Assembly (NCBI RefSeq): GCF_900454865.1
Contig: NZ_UGTV01000015.1
Location: 682,001-746,000 of the forward strand
DNA length: 64,000 bases
Direction of reading: 5' to 3'
Origin: Pasteurella canis
Lineage (GTDB): Bacteria > Pseudomonadota > Gammaproteobacteria > Enterobacterales > Pasteurellaceae
Shown: positions 61,369-64,000 of the stretch, one piece after another
Numbering within the stretch: position 1 is the stretch's first letter
Layout of the letters: each line of letters opens with the position of its first letter
Program-made: the position numbers and the translations under genes
Notes under the pieces: generated by a model
Database searches by the model: none
What the model was told of the DNA's origin: nothing
Seen by the model: only the letters and a program-made list of their open reading frames with translations

Positions 61369-62577
61369 ATGTCAGACACATTACTTAATCCTTATTTTGG
61401 GGAATTTGGCGGGATGTATGTCCCTGAACTTCTAGTACCAGTATTAAAAGAGCTTGAAAAAGCTTTTATCGAGGCACAACAAGATTCAGAATTTCAACAA
61501 GAGCTATTCGATTTATTACACAATTATGCAGGACGTCCTACTGCATTAACTCTATGCCGTAACCTCACTCAAGGCACTAAAACGAAATTATATTTAAAAC
61601 GGGAAGATCTATTGCATGGCGGCGCACATAAAACTAATCAAGTTTTAGGACAAATTCTATTAGCAAAACGTATGGGGAAAACACGCATTATTGCAGAAAC
61701 AGGTGCTGGTCAACATGGTGTAGCAACCGCCCTTGCCTGTGCGATGTTAAATATACCTTGCCAAATTTACATGGGAGCAAAAGATGTAGAACGCCAATCC
61801 CCTAATGTCTTCCGTATGCGTTTAATGGGAGCAAAAGTGATACCTGTAACTAAAGGAGTGGCCTCGTTAAAAGATGCTTGTTGTGAGGCAATGCGTGACT
61901 GGGCTGAAAATTATCAAGATACTCATTATTTATTAGGAACAGCAGCAGGTCCCCACCCTTTTCCAACAATTGTGCGCGAATTTCAAAAAATTATTGGTGA
62001 AGAAACAAAACGTCAGTTATTAGCAAAAGAAGGGCGCCTACCTGATGCGGTGATTGCTGCTGTAGGCGGTGGTTCTAATGCAATCGGCATTTTTACTGAT
62101 TTCATTGAAGAAAAACAGGTAAAATTAATTGGTATTGAACCCGCAGGGAAAGGAATTTCAACAGGTCAACATGGTGCACCACTGCGCCATGGTCGAACAG
62201 GTATTTACTTCGGTATGAAAGCCCCTCTCATGCAAACCCCAGATGGACAGATTGAAGAGTCTTATTCTATTTCTGCAGGTTTAGATTTCCCTTCTGTTGG
62301 ACCGCAACATGCACATCTTTATTCAACAGGTCGTGCCGAATATGAGTCAATTACTGATGATGAAGCACTTGAAGCCTTTCAAGCCCTTGCACGTCATGAA
62401 GGAATTATTCCTGCATTAGAAAGTTCACATGCTCTTGCTTATGCATTAAAACTAATCCGGCAATCCCCTGAAAAAAAACAGTTATTAGTAGTAAATTTAT
62501 CTGGTCGTGGTGATAAAGATATTTTTACTGTAGACAAAATTTTAGCTGAAAAGGAGTTTTCTCATGAGCCGTTTTAA
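61369..62577 (+). CDS. trpB: Tryptophan synthase beta subunit
   Basis: PLP enzyme that joins indole and serine, 402 residues. The PLP lysine is Lys88 in HGGAHKTNQ. Other active-site blocks are intact: [29 protein letters not shown] and [10 protein letters not shown]. The start [15 protein letters not shown] follows family N-termini; an in-frame ATG at 61336 lies downstream of the promoter but is not supported. It overlaps trpA by 14 bases. Nothing suggests loss of function. Confidence 0.97.
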   Translation: MSDTLLNPYFGEFGGMYVPELLVPVLKELEKAFIEAQQDSEFQQELFDLLHNYAGRPTALTLCRNLTQGTKTKLYLKREDLLHGGAHKTNQVLGQILLAKRMGKTRIIAETGAGQHGVATALACAMLNIPCQIYMGAKDVERQSPNVFRMRLMGAKVIPVTKGVASLKDACCEAMRDWAENYQDTHYLLGTAAGPHPFPTIVREFQKIIGEETKRQLLAKEGRLPDAVIAAVGGGSNAIGIFTDFIEEKQVKLIGIEPAGKGISTGQHGAPLRHGRTGIYFGMKAPLMQTPDGQIEESYSISAGLDFPSVGPQHAHLYSTGRAEYESITDDEALEAFQALARHEGIIPALESSHALAYALKLIRQSPEKKQLLVVNLSGRGDKDIFTVDKILAEKEFSHEPF

Positions 62578-63373
62578 TCAGTTATTTCATCAGTTAAATA
62601 TGAAAAATGAGGGGGCATTTATTCCTTTTGTCACACTTTGTGATCCAAACTTCGATCGCTCTTTTGATATCATTTGTGCTTTAATTGAAAGCGGTGCAGA
62701 TGCATTAAAAGTAGGTTTTCCTTTTTCTGATCCGTTATTAGATGCCCCTATCATTCAAGCAGCAAATAAACGCGCTCTTGAAGCGGCTTGTAGCAGTAAA
62801 GAAAGTTTTGCCTTATTAGCTAAAGTGCGGTCTAAATTTCCAGGCATTCCTATTGGCTTATTGCTATGTGCAAATCTCGTCTATGCACAAGGGATTGAAT
62901 GCTTTTATCAACGTTGTGCAGAAGCTGGTGTAGATGCAGTACTCATTGTCGATGTACCTTTATTCGCTCATCGAGAGTTTACGCCTTCAGCAGAGAAATA
63001 TAGTATTCAGCAAGTTTTTATTTGTCCGCCTAATGCTGATGAGAAAACTATCCAACAAGTGGCTAAATATAGTCAAGGCTATACATATCTAATTTCTCGA
63101 GCAGATGTAACTAGTGCGAACAATCAAGACAAAGCGAAAAGTTTAGATACCCTTGTTGAACGTTTAAAAGCCAACCATGCACCACCTATTTTACAAGGGG
63201 TTGATATTTCTCAACCAGAACAAGTTCGAGAAACGATTCAATCAGGCATTACTGGCGTGATATCTGACTCTGCTATTGTTAAAATTATTGAACAGTATTT
63301 AACACAGCCAGAACAAGGTCTTATCACATTAGCTGAATTTGTTAAAAAAATGAAAAAAGCCACCGCACTTTAA
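62564..63373 (+). CDS. trpA: Tryptophan synthase alpha subunit, catalytic site lost (probable pseudoenzyme)
   Basis: A 269-residue TIM-barrel protein collinear with TrpA throughout. It normally cleaves indole-3-glycerol phosphate and channels indole to TrpB. The key catalytic residue Glu49 is Lys ([11 protein letters not shown]). Asp60 remains, but the next Gly61 is Ala. Conserved glycines of the phosphate site and loops are changed: SRAGVT reads SRADVT (Asp181), QGFGI reads QGVDI (Asp214, E. coli Gly213), ISGSA reads ISDSA (Asp235, E. coli Gly234). Phe22, Tyr175 and Thr183 are kept. The frame is open and overlaps trpB. Cleavage activity is probably gone; support of TrpB may remain. Confidence 0.93.
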   Translation: MSRFNQLFHQLNMKNEGAFIPFVTLCDPNFDRSFDIICALIESGADALKVGFPFSDPLLDAPIIQAANKRALEAACSSKESFALLAKVRSKFPGIPIGLLLCANLVYAQGIECFYQRCAEAGVDAVLIVDVPLFAHREFTPSAEKYSIQQVFICPPNADEKTIQQVAKYSQGYTYLISRADVTSANNQDKAKSLDTLVERLKANHAPPILQGVDISQPEQVRETIQSGITGVISDSAIVKIIEQYLTQPEQGLITLAEFVKKMKKATAL

Positions 63374-63380
63374 ACTATAT

Positions 63381-63414
63381 AAAAAAGCCCAATCAATCAT
63401 GATCGGGCTTTTTT
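63381..63414. terminator. Bidirectional terminator, trpA/TonB receptor
   Basis: AAAAAAGCCC with GGGCTTTTTT, extended by ATCA/TGAT, between convergent genes. Confidence 0.9.
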
Positions 63415-63415
63415 A

Positions 63416-64000
63416 TTAAAATTGTTGTGTAACACTAAATTTAACATTTCGTCCTAAACCAGATGCGAGTTCACCTAGATATGGATGATAAGAACGGTTA
63501 AATAGATTATCAACAGTGACTTTAAAATTGAGACCTTTTAATCTTGAAGGGCTCCAAGAAGCAAATACACCATGTAAACTATAGCCTTTTGAGGAAGGTA
63601 GTGACCAGTATACTGCTTTAGGATCACCCGCAATTGGCGATCTATCTTGTCTTCTAACAAACTCAGCTCTCCATCCTGCAGTCAAATAATAATGAGGTAT
63701 ATTGAAACCTAAAGTGACTGTCGCTTTTCTTGCTGGTATTTCAGCGATCCATGTTTTTGTTTTACCCCATGGATTTCTAGGCGAAGTATCACGTCGTCCT
63801 TTTACATAAGAATAAGTCGCACTACCGAAGAGATATTTTGATTGATAGTAGGCTTCTAGCTCTGCACCCTGAATAACATAACCAGGTAAGTTACGGTAAT
63901 TACTAATAATTCCAGAACAAACATTATTATCAACATCTAAAGCATTTTCTACACAATTTACACCTCGTGTTTTAAAGATCTCATTTTTACCCCGATTATA
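63416..64000 (-). CDS. TonB-dependent outer-membrane receptor, C-terminal part (runs off the window)
   Basis: The last 194 codons of a larger gene; the frame is open to the window edge. The translation shows alternating beta strands of a 22-strand barrel (GAELEAYYQSKYLFGSATYSY, KATVTLGFNIPHYYLTAG), the conserved VTVDNLFNRSYHPYLGE near the end, and a terminal aromatic (VTQQF) for barrel insertion. The pattern fits the haemoglobin/transferrin/lactoferrin receptor family. The N-terminus, plug and ligand specificity are outside the window. Confidence 0.85.
   Translation of the reverse strand, partial: YNRGKNEIFKTRGVNCVENALDVDNNVCSGIISNYRNLPGYVIQGAELEAYYQSKYLFGSATYSYVKGRRDTSPRNPWGKTKTWIAEIPARKATVTLGFNIPHYYLTAGWRAEFVRRQDRSPIAGDPKAVYWSLPSSKGYSLHGVFASWSPSRLKGLNFKVTVDNLFNRSYHPYLGELASGLGRNVKFSVTQQF

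Overview
This 64 kb window is chromosomal DNA from a member of the Pasteurellaceae. It is AT-rich and carries many copies of the 9-mer AAGTGCGGT/ACCGCACTT, the uptake signal of the Haemophilus influenzae/Pasteurella branch. Several copies sit as inverted pairs inside terminators. The gene order is that of a Haemophilus-type core genome: aspC-purK-purE/pepN, pyrD, topA, sbcB, mukFEB, ttcA, fnr-uspE and ydfG-trpBA. The species cannot be fixed from the sequence alone. No rRNA, tRNA, CRISPR array or prophage was seen. The only clear mobile element is one intact IS200-type insertion.

Layout, left part (1-32.5 kb): asnS; mlc with bioD2; a DedA protein; rplY with a structured leader; a patatin-like lipase; truA, accD, folC; a phosphatase and a pseudouridine synthase; pheST-ihfA; an NlpC lipoprotein; yvcK; moaACDE behind a probable Moco riboswitch; aspC and purEK with a PurR-like operator; pepN; pyrD; an RNase AM homologue; a LysR regulator; topA; and a yqjD/yqjE membrane-protein cluster. 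Most housekeeping genes here read rightward.

At 32.9 kb, in a gene-poor 0.77 kb gap, lies a near-consensus XerCD dif site. This marks the replication terminus. Right of it the large essential genes (sbcB, mukFEB, thrS) read leftward, as expected if forks converge here. A small unknown gene beside dif is split by a -1 frameshift at a U UUU UUA slippery heptamer.

Right part (33-64 kb): sbcB, an EamA transporter, a DUF302 protein, mukFEB, ttcA, msrA, fnr with its own FNR box, uspE, a cytochrome b562-like protein, sppA, a nitroreductase, thrS with a leader that mimics tRNA-Thr anticodon arms, dppA, an unknown exported protein, a fructosamine-kinase homologue with an altered catalytic residue, IS200, an OmpA-type lipoprotein, sohB, azoR, ydfG, trpBA behind a TrpR-type operator, and the C-terminal part of a TonB-dependent receptor.

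The most notable observation is trpA. The reading frame is intact and coupled to a normal-looking trpB, but the catalytic Glu49 is Lys and several invariant glycines, including phosphate-loop positions, are Asp. This suggests an alpha subunit that no longer makes indole, kept perhaps only to activate TrpB for indole salvage. Other points of note are the thrS operator mimicry, the dif site, the frameshifted gene next to dif, a zinc-motif-less Mlc, and a 33-residue membrane peptide divergent from fnr.
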